From the NCBI RefSeq assembly GCF_018853445.1, contig NZ_JABELD010000068.1, positions 1 through 64,000 on the forward strand: DNA of 64,000 nt, read 5' to 3'. Every line of letters begins with the position of its first letter. Positions within the stretch are counted from its first letter, which is position 1. The stretch is from Acidithiobacillus concretivorus. GTDB taxonomy: Bacteria; Pseudomonadota; Gammaproteobacteria; Acidithiobacillales; Acidithiobacillaceae. The position numbers were made by a program, and so were the translations under genes. The notes beneath the pieces were generated by a model that saw only the letters and a list, made by a program, of their open reading frames with translations, was not told the DNA's origin and did not search any database. Shown piece after piece: positions 44,976 to 53,446 of the stretch.

Positions 44976-46546
44976 CAGCGATCGTTCTCCGCAATGGACA
45001 GGCCCCAGGTGGCCAGAATGATGGGAAAATCCTGAAATGCTGCGCCTTCAATGGCTCTTTCAAAAGCATGCCAGTTGCGAAAACCCGGAGTGCCAAGGCG
45101 CAGGCGGGTAATAGTGCCGTCACCGGTGCAGCGCAACCAGTGAAAGGTGGCACCAGAAGGTGCTTCCACCCAGGACAGGGCATGACCTTCCTGAATCGGA
45201 CAAGGCGTTTGTATTGGCCCATCCGCGATGAAAGGTAGCAACTCCAGAATGATTTTTACGCTGATTCGGCTTTCGGCAAAAAATATGCGCAGTCTCGCGT
45301 AACCATCCCCTTCCTGTTCTACCGGAATATCCGGTGACAGGAATACGTATTGGCCATAAGGCAAGTTGCGACGCAAATCAATGCTTCTGCCGGAAGCGCG
45401 GGCAATGGGACCAACTACGCCATATATACGCGCCAATTCATTATCCAGAGTACCCATTTCCTCAATGCGGTCGAGAAAGCTGGAACTGTTTTCCAGTTGT
45501 TTTTCGAGCTGCTGCATGCGTTGGTTCAGTTCTGGCAGCGTTTGTCTGAGCAGTTTGATTTTGCTTTCATCCAGGTCTTCCCGAAGACCGCCGGGCGTCA
45601 ATACACCAAAAAAATAGCGATGTCCGCAGAGTCGGGCACTGAGGCGCAGCAAGTCTTCGACAATTCCCTGGGCTAGTGCCTTGGCTACAGACAGCGCCGT
45701 GGACCCGGCAATTTCCGCAATATTTGCAGCGTGGTGGCGGATACGTTCCAGTTCCGCAAACACGATTCTTAATTGCTGGGCGCGGGTGGGGACCGGACAG
45801 GCAGCAATCTGCTCCAGCGCCTGACAATAAGCCCAAGCATGGGCAAAGGCGGAAGCGCCGGCAAAGCGTTCAGCCAGGAGCAGGCCTTGATCTACCGTGC
45901 GCCCTTCGGCGATTTTTTCGACGCCGCGATATTTGTAAAACAGGCGGGTATGTAAATAGCGAATCTGTTCACCGGGGGTTTCCAGTAGCCAAAGACCGGA
46001 TTCGTTGAAATCTCCCCAGACGGGACCGACGGGAAAAACCATGGCCCCTTCTTCCTGCAAAAGACGGGGGGGTGCCCAGTCCACTCCAGAGCCATGCAGA
46101 TCAGGACGATGACTCCCGTCAAAACGGCGGCGCATGGGATCGAGGCCTTCCGGCCAGTCATCGTCATGCAAGACAAAATCGCCCAGGAACGGATGTCCAC
46201 TGAAACGCAGGCCATATAAATCCCAGGCCTCCCGCTCATGCCAGTCAGCGGCATGCACCGTATCACTGATAGCCGGTAATTCTGTACCCGTCGGGGCCTC
46301 TACTTTGAGTTCAAGCAGATTGCCGGTGGAGGGTAGGTAAAAAAAGTAATGCACAGTCAGTGCATCTGCACTTTCTTCAACCAGAAGGGTGGCAAATTCG
46401 GCCTCTTCCTCTTCCACCAGGTGGCGGGTCAGTTCGGGTAGCTGTTCGGCAGGACAGAGCAGCTGCAGCCATTGTTCGGAACGCTTATGCAGTTGCAGAC
46501 CGGGAATGCTCTGCAACCACTCCGGCAATGTCTTTGGAGTACTCAT
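44975..46546 (-). CDS. NuoC-NuoD / HyfG-like large subunit without NiFe ligands, Ehr complex 1
   Basis: A 523-residue fusion: a NuoC-like domain (about 1-150; WHEREAWDLYGLRFSGHP) and a NuoD/hydrogenase-large-subunit-like domain (from about 165). At the site of the first NiFe CxxC motif (usually ERVCGICG) it reads ERFAGASA (226-233). At the C-terminal DPCxxC site it reads LATWGLSIAENDR. All four metal-binding Cys are therefore missing, so it cannot be a NiFe hydrogenase. This is the defining feature of Ehr complexes. The start makes a 4-bp overlap with the HyfF-like gene. Confidence 0.87.
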   Translation of the reverse strand: MSTPKTLPEWLQSIPGLQLHKRSEQWLQLLCPAEQLPELTRHLVEEEEAEFATLLVEESADALTVHYFFYLPSTGNLLELKVEAPTGTELPAISDTVHAADWHEREAWDLYGLRFSGHPFLGDFVLHDDDWPEGLDPMRRRFDGSHRPDLHGSGVDWAPPRLLQEEGAMVFPVGPVWGDFNESGLWLLETPGEQIRYLHTRLFYKYRGVEKIAEGRTVDQGLLLAERFAGASAFAHAWAYCQALEQIAACPVPTRAQQLRIVFAELERIRHHAANIAEIAGSTALSVAKALAQGIVEDLLRLSARLCGHRYFFGVLTPGGLREDLDESKIKLLRQTLPELNQRMQQLEKQLENSSSFLDRIEEMGTLDNELARIYGVVGPIARASGRSIDLRRNLPYGQYVFLSPDIPVEQEGDGYARLRIFFAESRISVKIILELLPFIADGPIQTPCPIQEGHALSWVEAPSGATFHWLRCTGDGTITRLRLGTPGFRNWHAFERAIEGAAFQDFPIILATWGLSIAENDR

Positions 46547-48027
46547 GCGGGCACCTCCAGCATGAGCGCTGCTTCATGCACCAGATGGAGCAAGGGTGCC
46601 GGGAGATAAAAGCCAAAAACAAACATCGGAATGAAGGCGATGGCCATAGCTGCCAGACTGCTGCGGGGAATCCTGATGGTCGGCGCTGTGTGCTGTTCCG
46701 GGACATTGTCCGGGGCGCCAAAAGCAATCCGCGTAGCCTGATAGGCGAGGGCAATAAATGCAATGACAATGAATGCCGTTAACAGGCCGGTAGGCAGATA
46801 CTGACCACTGCTGTAACCCGTATAGAGAATTTCGAATTCCGACAAAAAGAGTGCAAAGGGTGGCGCGCCGGCGATGGCCAGAGTGCCGAGCACCAAGGCC
46901 CAGCCTACAGCCGGAGAACGACTGATCAAGCCTCTTACTTTGGCAATTTCCTGGGTACCAAAAATAATCCCCGCCAAACCCGCCGCAAAAAAGCAGAAGG
47001 ACTTGGTAAAACCATGGGCAAATAGCTGATAGACCGTTCCCTGTTCGTGAATAGCGGCACCAATCCCGCAGGCGGTGAGGATGATGCCCATGTGTTCGAT
47101 AGTGGAATAGGCAAACATTCTCTTGAAGTCATGCACCTGCAGTAACATGAATGCAGCACTTCCCACCGTAATGAGACCGGCAGTCATATACCAGGCGGCC
47201 GGATCATGAATGCCCGGATTTGCCGCCAGCGCTGGGTAGATGCGGAGCAGCATATACAGGGCAGCACTGGTTTCCACGCCCGATAGAACCGCGCAGACAG
47301 AAGCGGGTGCCTGGCTGTGCGCATCCGGGAGCCAGGTGTGCATGGGCACCAGACCCGTTTTGGCGCCAAAACCAATCAGCCATAGCACAAAAGCCAGGAG
47401 CAGCAGGGGAGCAGACATATGCGGCGCGGCACGCAGCAAGCCATCCCAGGTGGGTGCTTGACCGGCTGTATGCGTTCCGTAGTACAGCATCAGGACGCCG
47501 AGCAAAGCAATCATGGCACCCATGCTGGTCAATGCGACATATTTCCAGGCCGCTTCCAGTGCTTCCGCACGATCTTCATAAGCCACCAGAAAAGCAGAAA
47601 ATACCGTGGTTAACTCAATGGCAATCCACATTAATGCGAGGTTGGCAACCAGTGGAACGGCCAGAATCACCAGGGCGAACACATTCATCAACGGAAAATA
47701 TTGGCGATAGCGGGGTTCGGCTTCGTCCTTAGCTTGTTCTTGCTGTCTGGCCCATAAATACCCTATGGCATAGAGGGACGACGTGAAATAAACAAAACAG
47801 ACCGGAAGTAAATACAGGGCACCCAATGCATCCAGGGCAAACAGACCATCGCTGGCATGGATAGGACCCTGGGCTTCGACATGCCACGCCGCGCTGATCC
47901 CTAAAATCAGGGTGATGAAAGCCGCCAGGACACTGAAGTAAGGTGCTGCACGCCGATTGAGCAGCGCGAGCAGGGCGCCGGACAGGGGCACCAATAAAAT
48001 AAGAGCAGGCAACCAGTCATTGTTCAT
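46543..48027 (-). CDS. HyfF/NuoM-like proton-channel subunit, Ehr complex 1
   Basis: A 494-residue antiporter-like membrane subunit with about 14 helices. Core motifs: WIAIELTTVFSAFLVAYE with the TM5 Glu, IGFGAKTGLVPMHTWLPDAH with the TM7 Lys, FAYSTIEHMGI, and FAHGFTKSFCFFAAGL. The start at 48027 overlaps the HyfE-like gene by 11 bp; the frame to 48144 is not supported. It pairs with the HyfB-like gene as the second ion channel of the complex. Confidence 0.87.
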   Translation of the reverse strand: MNNDWLPALILLVPLSGALLALLNRRAAPYFSVLAAFITLILGISAAWHVEAQGPIHASDGLFALDALGALYLLPVCFVYFTSSLYAIGYLWARQQEQAKDEAEPRYRQYFPLMNVFALVILAVPLVANLALMWIAIELTTVFSAFLVAYEDRAEALEAAWKYVALTSMGAMIALLGVLMLYYGTHTAGQAPTWDGLLRAAPHMSAPLLLLAFVLWLIGFGAKTGLVPMHTWLPDAHSQAPASVCAVLSGVETSAALYMLLRIYPALAANPGIHDPAAWYMTAGLITVGSAAFMLLQVHDFKRMFAYSTIEHMGIILTACGIGAAIHEQGTVYQLFAHGFTKSFCFFAAGLAGIIFGTQEIAKVRGLISRSPAVGWALVLGTLAIAGAPPFALFLSEFEILYTGYSSGQYLPTGLLTAFIVIAFIALAYQATRIAFGAPDNVPEQHTAPTIRIPRSSLAAMAIAFIPMFVFGFYLPAPLLHLVHEAALMLEVPA

Positions 48028-48697
48028 GGAGTTTATCCAGTGTACCCACCCGGGTAGAACCTGTGACTCGGCGAATACTGCGAATGAGTAAACCGATGAC
48101 CAGGGCGACAATCGGTACATCGACGGCTGCTGCAATTTCGGCAATAACCGTCAGGTTGTGCACAATGGCTATGGACCCAAAAAAGGCGCCGTTTTCCATG
48201 ATGAGTAAACCCATCAATTGCGCAACGCTTTCGCGGCGCACGGCGACCGTAAACGCTCCCCAAAGCACCATGATCAATCCGGTCGGCAGATTGATGGCTG
48301 CAAAGGGCACACCATGTAGGGTCGGCAATACTGGCGCTACTGCAAACCAACCAACCAGAGCGAGCATGGCGGCAACCAGCACCGAGGCAGGTATTCCCAT
48401 GGCCTGATCTACTTCGCGGCGACCATATACTTCTTCGCCAGCGGCCCAGCGCAGTACCAATGGGACAGCAATGACTTTGGTGGCGAAGGTGATCAGCGCC
48501 ACCCAGAGCAGGTTGACCGCTTGCAGGGCGTAAGCCAGTGCCAGAGCAGATGCCGTCAGAGCGCTGGCTTGCCACATAAAAAAGCGCAGGGAGGCCAGCA
48601 TCTGTCGGGACACCATGACTCCCAGTCCGAATACCACAAAAAGAGCCGCTATCGAGCCGTCAATGCTCAGCATAATGGTGCTGACCGGGGCCATCAT
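48017..48697 (-). CDS. HyfE/NuoK-like membrane subunit, Ehr complex 1
   Basis: 226 residues, about seven helices, resembling HyfE (which contains a NuoK-like C-terminal part). LMGLLIMENGAFFGSIAI carries the conserved Glu of NuoK in ...ENG..., and VDVPIVALVIGLLIRSI follows. The start at 48697 gives an ATGA overlap with the NuoH-like gene; the longer frame to 48736 would run into it. Confidence 0.83.
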   Translation of the reverse strand: MMAPVSTIMLSIDGSIAALFVVFGLGVMVSRQMLASLRFFMWQASALTASALALAYALQAVNLLWVALITFATKVIAVPLVLRWAAGEEVYGRREVDQAMGIPASVLVAAMLALVGWFAVAPVLPTLHGVPFAAINLPTGLIMVLWGAFTVAVRRESVAQLMGLLIMENGAFFGSIAIVHNLTVIAEIAAAVDVPIVALVIGLLIRSIRRVTGSTRVGTLDKLHEQ

Positions 48698-49656
48698 GCG
48701 ATGCCTACCAGGCGGATGCTGACCGCAAAAAGACATATAACAAAGGCTACGGCCAGGAATTCAGAAATACGGAATAGCCGCAACTTGGCGAGGGTGGTTT
48801 CAACTAGTGCCAGAATAATCACAAAGGCCAGCAATTTCAGGAGCACCAGACCCATAGCAGAAAGCACGGCGGTCCACTGGGTCGTGGGGGCCAGACCCCA
48901 GGGGGTGACGAGGACATTTACAAAAATCAGGGCCAATACCATGAGCTTGCTGGCCCCTCCCCATTTCATCAGGGCCGCGCTGCTGCCCGAATATTCCAGT
49001 CCCTTGGAATGACCAATCATGGCAATTTCCACTTTTCCTGCGGGACTATCTACCGGAATACGCCCTTCATCAGCCAGAATGAGCAGAAAAAAAGCCAGAA
49101 TGACCATGAGGTGTGTGGGTTGCAGCATGCTGCTCCAGGAAGCCCCCCAGGTGGCATTCACAAAATAAGGAATGGTGCTGTTAGCCACATAGGACACGCT
49201 GAAAAACACCATAATAAAAACCGGTTCCGCCAGAAAGCCCACCATATGGGTCCGGCTGGCACCTACCGCAGCGTATATATTGCCGGTATCCATGCCCGCA
49301 AGGGCTACGAAAAAACCGGAAACAGCCATCAGGAAGCCTACGGCCACCATATCGCCCATGAAGGCAAAAAACAGCGGGTAAGCCGTGAAAGCAGGAATCA
49401 GCAGAACTACGAAAATAGGCATCACAAAAGCGACAATCGGTGCGAAGCGGAATACCCAGGTGGATTGTTCTGAAACCACTTCATCTTTGCCGAACAGTTT
49501 CCAGATGTCGCGATAAGTTTGCCAGATGCTGACCCCGCTTTTACCCTGAATATTTTCTTCGATACGGTGCAGTACCCCTTCCACCAGAGGAGAAAGCACC
49601 AGAATAAAAGCTATTTGGCCGAGATTCAGGGCGAGGTGTGTCCAGATGGGGGTCAT
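48694..49656 (-). CDS. HyfC/NuoH-like membrane subunit, Ehr complex 1
   Basis: A 320-residue NuoH/HyfC-type subunit with about eight helices that links the membrane and peripheral arms. LSPLVEGVLHRIEENIQGKSGVSIWQ is the conserved cytosolic loop. DEGRIPVDSP and KGLEYSGSSAALMKWG are the family's acidic-loop signatures. The start overlaps the small membrane gene upstream by 4 bp. Confidence 0.88.
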   Translation of the reverse strand: MTPIWTHLALNLGQIAFILVLSPLVEGVLHRIEENIQGKSGVSIWQTYRDIWKLFGKDEVVSEQSTWVFRFAPIVAFVMPIFVVLLIPAFTAYPLFFAFMGDMVAVGFLMAVSGFFVALAGMDTGNIYAAVGASRTHMVGFLAEPVFIMVFFSVSYVANSTIPYFVNATWGASWSSMLQPTHLMVILAFFLLILADEGRIPVDSPAGKVEIAMIGHSKGLEYSGSSAALMKWGGASKLMVLALIFVNVLVTPWGLAPTTQWTAVLSAMGLVLLKLLAFVIILALVETTLAKLRLFRISEFLAVAFVICLFAVSIRLVGIA

Positions 49657-49886
49657 GATAGGCCTACTTTGTAGCCCAACAACGCCAGAACATCACCAAT
49701 TCCCATGAGCCCCAGCGCCCATTTCCAGCGGGCACCCTGCACCCAGAGACCCAGAGTGAGGCCGACGCCCATCAGCGTCAGGTTGGCAGCCACTAGGGGG
49801 AGAAAAACCAGACGTGGAAACAGCACAGCCACACTGAGAGGAATGGCAGCGCCTACAAAACTGCTCGCCGTAGCGATACTAGCCAT
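49653..49886 (-). CDS. Small three-helix membrane protein of Ehr operon 1
   Basis: 77 residues with three hydrophobic helices (FVGAAIPLSVAVLF, LVAANLTLMGVGLTLGLWV, WALGLMGIGDVLALLGY). No named family is recognised. It overlaps the NuoH-like gene by 4 bp (ATGA) and the upstream 85-residue gene by 8 bp, so it is an integral part of the operon. It has no counterpart in the second Ehr operon. The start at 49886 is preferred over 49910. Confidence 0.7.
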   Translation of the reverse strand: MASIATASSFVGAAIPLSVAVLFPRLVFLPLVAANLTLMGVGLTLGLWVQGARWKWALGLMGIGDVLALLGYKVGLS

Positions 49887-50136
49887 GAAGCACCCATTCA
49901 ATATCGTCAATTACATTATGCCACGAACAGGGATGCTGATAATGTCCGATAAATTCACAGCCGGTTGTCGGAGGTTTTTTGTGAAATCTGAGTTTGGGAA
50001 TTGCAGGGATAACATGGGCGGTACCATTATTGCAAATCCAAAGATCTACGCCGACTTTAGGATATTCTTCGGTCTTTCTTAAGACTCTGTCGGTGAGACT
50101 TTCGACGGACTGTTTGAGCGCAACGATTTGACGCAT
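49879..50136 (-). CDS. Hypothetical 85-residue soluble protein, first main gene of Ehr operon 1
   Basis: MRQIVALKQSVESL... with LWICNNGTAHVIPAIPKL in the middle and HPCSWHNVIDDIEWVLHG at the end. No family is recognised. Evidence that it is real: it starts 2 nt after a short leader frame with a strong ribosome-binding site, its stop overlaps the next start by 8 bp, and it lies directly under the fluoride riboswitch. GTG at 50148 is an alternative start. Confidence 0.55.
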   Translation of the reverse strand: MRQIVALKQSVESLTDRVLRKTEEYPKVGVDLWICNNGTAHVIPAIPKLRFHKKPPTTGCEFIGHYQHPCSWHNVIDDIEWVLHG

Positions 50137-50138
50137 AG

Positions 50139-50207
50139 TCAGATCCACGCAACCCTGTATGCTGTTTTAACTATTAGGATGAATGGTTTTATTAATTTAA
50201 AAATCAT
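50139..50207 (-). CDS. 22-codon leader reading frame below the fluoride riboswitch
   Basis: ATG at 50207 is preceded by GGGAGG at ideal 7-bp spacing, the best ribosome-binding site in the region. It encodes a basic hydrophobic peptide (MIFKLIKPFILIVK...) ending TGA at 50139, 2 nt before the next ATG. It may couple translation of the operon to the riboswitch state. Confidence 0.4.
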   Translation of the reverse strand: MIFKLIKPFILIVKTAYRVAWI

Positions 50208-50220
50208 CAAATTGCCTCCC

Positions 50221-50248
50221 ACATGCCAAATGATATTTGGGGTCATGT
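50221..50248 (-). promoter_or_regulatory. Expression-platform hairpin of fluoride riboswitch 1
   Basis: On the minus strand ACATG, a 3-nt bulge and CCAAAT pair with ATTTGG and CATGT around loop ATC: an 11-bp stem. It consumes the 3' strand of the aptamer (CTACATGA) and ends just before the GGGAGG ribosome-binding site, so aptamer and hairpin are mutually exclusive. The mechanism (ribosome access or other) is not settled. Confidence 0.6.
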
Positions 50249-50294
50249 AGAAGTCATCAGCCACAATGGCGGTTATTTGGTGGACTTCATCACC
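50243..50294 (-). ncRNA. Fluoride riboswitch (crcB motif) of Ehr operon 1
   Basis: On the minus strand: GGTGATGAAGTCCACC, AAATAACCGCC, ATTGT, GGCTGATGACTTCTACATGA. P1 is GGTG/CACC, P2 is GCC/GGC, and the pseudoknot GAAGT/ACTTC is perfect. The conserved AATAACCGCC and GGCTGATGACTnCTAC blocks are intact. It lies about 90 nt before the first main gene and just after a good promoter. It senses intracellular fluoride with Mg2+ and normally turns expression on. Confidence 0.9.
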
Positions 50295-50303
50295 ATGTCA
50301 ATT

Positions 50304-50332
50304 ATTTTATTATTATGCAGTTAATCCGTCAA
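50304..50332 (-). promoter_or_regulatory. Sigma-70-type promoter of Ehr operon 1
   Basis: On the minus strand TTGACG (50332-50327), a 17-bp spacer and TAAAAT (50309-50304). Transcription would begin about ten bases before the aptamer. Confidence 0.75.
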
Positions 50333-50371
50333 GTTTTATCGCTGTTTTATTTTCTGTTTTTTTATATATTT

Positions 50372-50758
50372 TTAAGATATTCGGTCAAACCTTTCTTGTG
50401 CCGAAACGCGTACTGCATGGGCCGGATGTTTACACAGTTTTTCGAGTGCCTGACGTTTTTCAGTACCTGCAGGCAAATGATCAATGGCATTGAGAACGGC
50501 CATGCCCTGAACCACATCAACAGGATAATCCAGGGCGCATTCAGCCAGAGGGCCGGCAGCCTCTGGATGCTTTTGATTGGCGAGACTGAGTATGGCCCCC
50601 ATTCTTACTTCCGAATGAGGATTTTTGAGCGCCCAGATCAGACGATCATAATAAGGCGTTTGTCGTTCCCAGGCCTCAATGTTACGACCACAAGCCGGAC
50701 AAAGCTCCACAGCAACCGGAATTTCAGCGAAGCAGAGTGGGCAATAATGATGATTCAT
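50372..50758 (-). CDS. Zinc-ribbon plus HEAT-like repeat protein at the end of Ehr operon 2
   Basis: 128 residues. The N-terminal zinc ribbon has two CxxC knuckles (CPLC...CPAC). The rest is helical with HEAT-like repeats (PHSEVRMGAILSLANQ, DVVQGMAVLNAI, HAVRVSAQERF). Function unknown; a protein-binding adaptor is likely from the architecture. The start at 50758 makes an ATGA overlap with the DUF190 gene, so it belongs to the fluoride-controlled transcript. Confidence 0.7.
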   Translation of the reverse strand: MNHHYCPLCFAEIPVAVELCPACGRNIEAWERQTPYYDRLIWALKNPHSEVRMGAILSLANQKHPEAAGPLAECALDYPVDVVQGMAVLNAIDHLPAGTEKRQALEKLCKHPAHAVRVSAQERFDRIS

Positions 50759-51072
50759 GTGCAGCCGCAGTCCGCTTCCCAACGCAGAATGTGATTGCCG
50801 GGTACCAGTTCGAGCAGGTGCGGCATGACCGCATCGACGGTCTCCGGCTCGTCGAAAAACTCCAGCACCAAAGGCAGATGCACATTCAGGCGCAAGACAT
50901 CATCGGCATGAACCACGCCCTTGCTGCCAAAGCCGGCAATACCCCGGAATGCAGTAACTCCATGCACTTTGTACTGATCATGGAGCATGCGAAATATCTC
51001 CTCCATTAAATTGTGGCCGTCGTGTTTATCACCTTCTTTGATGTAAATACGGACTACGGAAACGCTGGTCAT
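50755..51072 (-). CDS. DUF190 family protein
   Basis: A 105-residue PII-like DUF190 protein (VVRIYIKEGDKHDGHNLMEEIF, GVTAFRGIAGFGSKG, LPLVLEFFDEPETVD). The family is often found next to or fused with CrcB and is thought to act as a small regulatory or ligand-binding partner. The start at 51072 has GAGAGGTG eight bases upstream. It follows crcB by 14 bp. Confidence 0.88.
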   Translation of the reverse strand: MTSVSVVRIYIKEGDKHDGHNLMEEIFRMLHDQYKVHGVTAFRGIAGFGSKGVVHADDVLRLNVHLPLVLEFFDEPETVDAVMPHLLELVPGNHILRWEADCGCT

Positions 51073-51086
51073 GATTTTCACCTCTC

Positions 51087-51464
51087 TTAAATACTGCGGG
51101 ATACCCAAGCACCGGCAAATGCCGCTGCTACACACAGGAACAGTGAAGAAAACATATAGAGCAAACCTTTCAGTGCTTCGCCGTTTTCAAAAAGAACCAG
51201 AGTCTCCAGGGAGAAAGTCGAGAAGGTGGTATAAGCGCCAAGGCCCCCGGTAAGTATACCTGTACGCAATTCTGGACTGAGAGAAATGCGTTCGAGAGTT
51301 TCAAAAAAAAGGAAACCCATGATGAAGCAGCCCATGATATTGATACTCAGTGTTGCCCAGGGAAAACCCCGCCCGAATACTGTTTGTACCAGCAAACTCT
51401 GTCCATATCGTGCCCAGGCACCCAAAACGGCAAATACGGCGATGAAGCCGAAAGTGGCAAACAT
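51087..51464 (-). CDS. crcB: Fluoride ion channel CrcB (Fluc)
   Basis: A 125-residue, four-helix dual-topology fluoride channel. It has GAWARYGQSLLV with the conserved Arg, TLSINIMGCFIMGF with the pore Asn, and the central signature GGLGAYTTFSTFSLE with the Phe box and Na+-site Gly/Thr. AAGGAG precedes the start, 17 bp after the HyfB-like gene. It is encoded as a single gene, so it would form a homodimer. The operon's fluoride riboswitch lies about 7.4 kb upstream. Confidence 0.95.
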   Translation of the reverse strand: MFATFGFIAVFAVLGAWARYGQSLLVQTVFGRGFPWATLSINIMGCFIMGFLFFETLERISLSPELRTGILTGGLGAYTTFSTFSLETLVLFENGEALKGLLYMFSSLFLCVAAAFAGAWVSRSI

Positions 51465-51481
51465 TTTTACTCCTTACTTAA

Positions 51482-53446
51482 TTAAATATAAAAAACACTC
51501 GCAAAAATAATGATGAGCAGTATTCCGATATAGGCCAGATAGGCATTCAGAGAACCATTTTGTAAGGCCAGTCCCAGCCGGTCGCTCATAATTTGCACAA
51601 AACGCACCACGGGACGAAATAACCAGGGACCGAATACCGGGGCCTGACTGTAATCAAAATGCAGTTCACGAACGAAATAATTTCTTTCGCTATGGCTTTT
51701 CCGGGTATTGGTGCTGGGGCGATAAACAAAACTGTAGAATTCACGCAAAGCATTGGAAAAAGCCAAAGCCGTGACCGCATTGTTGGCCGGGATCTGGCGT
51801 AATCCGTGACCCCAGACCGGTACCCGCTTGCGCCCCTGACGGAGATGACTCCAGCCCAGCATGGCTAATGGAATTAAAGATAATAGCAGTCCCATCAGCA
51901 GCAGCAGAGGCGGTGAAATAAACGCAAAATGAAAACGCAGCGGTATCAGAATTGGTCCTTTCACCATGCTGGCCAGGGCGGCGGGAACAGCGGGCCAGTT
52001 GTCCTCGGCGAGAAAGCCAAGGGTCCAGGGAAGTGCCGCAGCATACCCCAGAACCAACAAGCCCAATGCGAGAATGGGCCAGCGTCCGGTAATGCGGTGT
52101 TGGTTTTCCTCGCGACCCAGTAAACCCAGGCCGAAGACTTTGATCATGGTGGCCAGGGCGATGGCGGCAGTCAGTGCCAACCCCGCTCCACCCAAAGCCA
52201 GGGTGACTCTGGCGGCAGAACTGGTCAGATGAAAATCCTGAAAGACCGTCTGAAATAAATACCACTCTCCTGCAAACCCGGCAGTAGGCGGCATGGCGGC
52301 GAGACTCATGGCGCCCAGCAGTGCGCCGATGCCCAGGGTCCAGGGAGCGAGTGCCAGCACCCGGCTCTGCGCTATGTTGTAATCGCCGCGCACACTGGCG
52401 ACCCGGTCGGCACTGAGCATCATGCTGCCTTTGGCCAGACTGTGACCGCCCAGATGAATGAGGCCGACCGTCCAGGCCAGGGTGCTGAGCATATTTAAAC
52501 CGTCAGCCCGGAACAGAGAGGCAGCGCCCAGCGCGACGACCGCTAATCCGGCGTTTTCAGCGGTGGAAAAAGCCAGCAGGCGGCGCCAGTCTTCCTGCTG
52601 AAAGGCATATAAAATAGCCAAAATGGCGGTGATGGTGCCCAATGCAACCAGTAAAATACCGGTGCCGGTGGCGCTGCTCCGAGGTAACCAGTCAAGCATG
52701 GCCCGGCCCAGGGCAAAATAGGCCACATTGAGGATGATGCCGGATAATAATGCCCCCGATGCGCCGCTGCCACTACTGTAGGCACCGGGATACCACTCGT
52801 AGAAGGGCAAAATACCCAGCTTGGCACCGAAGCCAATAATGAACAAAACGGCAATGCCAAAGGCCGCTGCGCCATAAGTTGCCCAAGACCCCGCCCAGGC
52901 CGCAAATTCAGTATTTCTGGCCCCTAGTAATAGCAGGCACAACAACAAAGCGACGGCGCCAATCTCGAGCAGCGCGAGCATATACAAATTGGATTGACCG
53001 CTTTTTTCACGTTGTTGCAGCCCGTCGGCGAGCAGCATGATGGCACCGCCAAAACTCAAAAATTCCCAGGCAATCAGAAAGGCGATTCCTTCCTGTAAAC
53101 CGGCAACCCCGAGACTTCCCAGTAAAGCCAATCCTGCCCCGGACATCCAGATGCCAGGATTTTTGGCGCGGCTGGGTGAAAGGAAGGCGGCCAACGCGGC
53201 GAGTCCACCCCAGAATACCAGCCAGGCGGCAGCCGCCTGCAGGTGCCAGGTGACGGGGATGGTGCCCAGGGACCAAAGCTGTCCAGTATCAGGACCTGAT
53301 CCTGTAGCCAAACTGAGGACACTACCCACCAGTATTGCTATGGTGCCGAAAATGAGGGCAATACGTGCGCCGAAGCTCAGGCGCAGCAGACCAAGAAGAA
53401 TGGCGAGAACAAAAAGCAGTGCGCCCAGCAGGAAACTATCGAGCAT
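51482..53446 (-). CDS. HyfB/NuoL-like proton-channel subunit, Ehr complex 2
   Basis: A 654-residue antiporter-like subunit with about 15 helices. IGFGAKLGILPFYEWYPGAYSS holds the TM7 Lys, LLAFSTAENAGLAV follows, and HLGGHSLAKGSMML and AMPPTAGFAGEWYLFQ match the HyfB group. The C-terminal extension contains a long amphipathic stretch and a final helix. AGGAGG precedes the start at 53446, which overlaps the NuoB-like gene by 11 bp. It diverges strongly from its complex 1 counterpart in the loops. Confidence 0.85.
   Translation of the reverse strand: MLDSFLLGALLFVLAILLGLLRLSFGARIALIFGTIAILVGSVLSLATGSGPDTGQLWSLGTIPVTWHLQAAAAWLVFWGGLAALAAFLSPSRAKNPGIWMSGAGLALLGSLGVAGLQEGIAFLIAWEFLSFGGAIMLLADGLQQREKSGQSNLYMLALLEIGAVALLLCLLLLGARNTEFAAWAGSWATYGAAAFGIAVLFIIGFGAKLGILPFYEWYPGAYSSGSGASGALLSGIILNVAYFALGRAMLDWLPRSSATGTGILLVALGTITAILAILYAFQQEDWRRLLAFSTAENAGLAVVALGAASLFRADGLNMLSTLAWTVGLIHLGGHSLAKGSMMLSADRVASVRGDYNIAQSRVLALAPWTLGIGALLGAMSLAAMPPTAGFAGEWYLFQTVFQDFHLTSSAARVTLALGGAGLALTAAIALATMIKVFGLGLLGREENQHRITGRWPILALGLLVLGYAAALPWTLGFLAEDNWPAVPAALASMVKGPILIPLRFHFAFISPPLLLLMGLLLSLIPLAMLGWSHLRQGRKRVPVWGHGLRQIPANNAVTALAFSNALREFYSFVYRPSTNTRKSHSERNYFVRELHFDYSQAPVFGPWLFRPVVRFVQIMSDRLGLALQNGSLNAYLAYIGILLIIIFASVFYI

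Noticed and set aside
50213-50229. RpoN-like match (TTGGCATG and GGCA with GG and GC 10 bp apart) on the minus strand before Ehr operon 1
   Set aside because: It lies downstream of the fluoride aptamer, inside the switching hairpin and ribosome-binding region. A promoter there would bypass the riboswitch, and a good sigma-70 promoter exists upstream.
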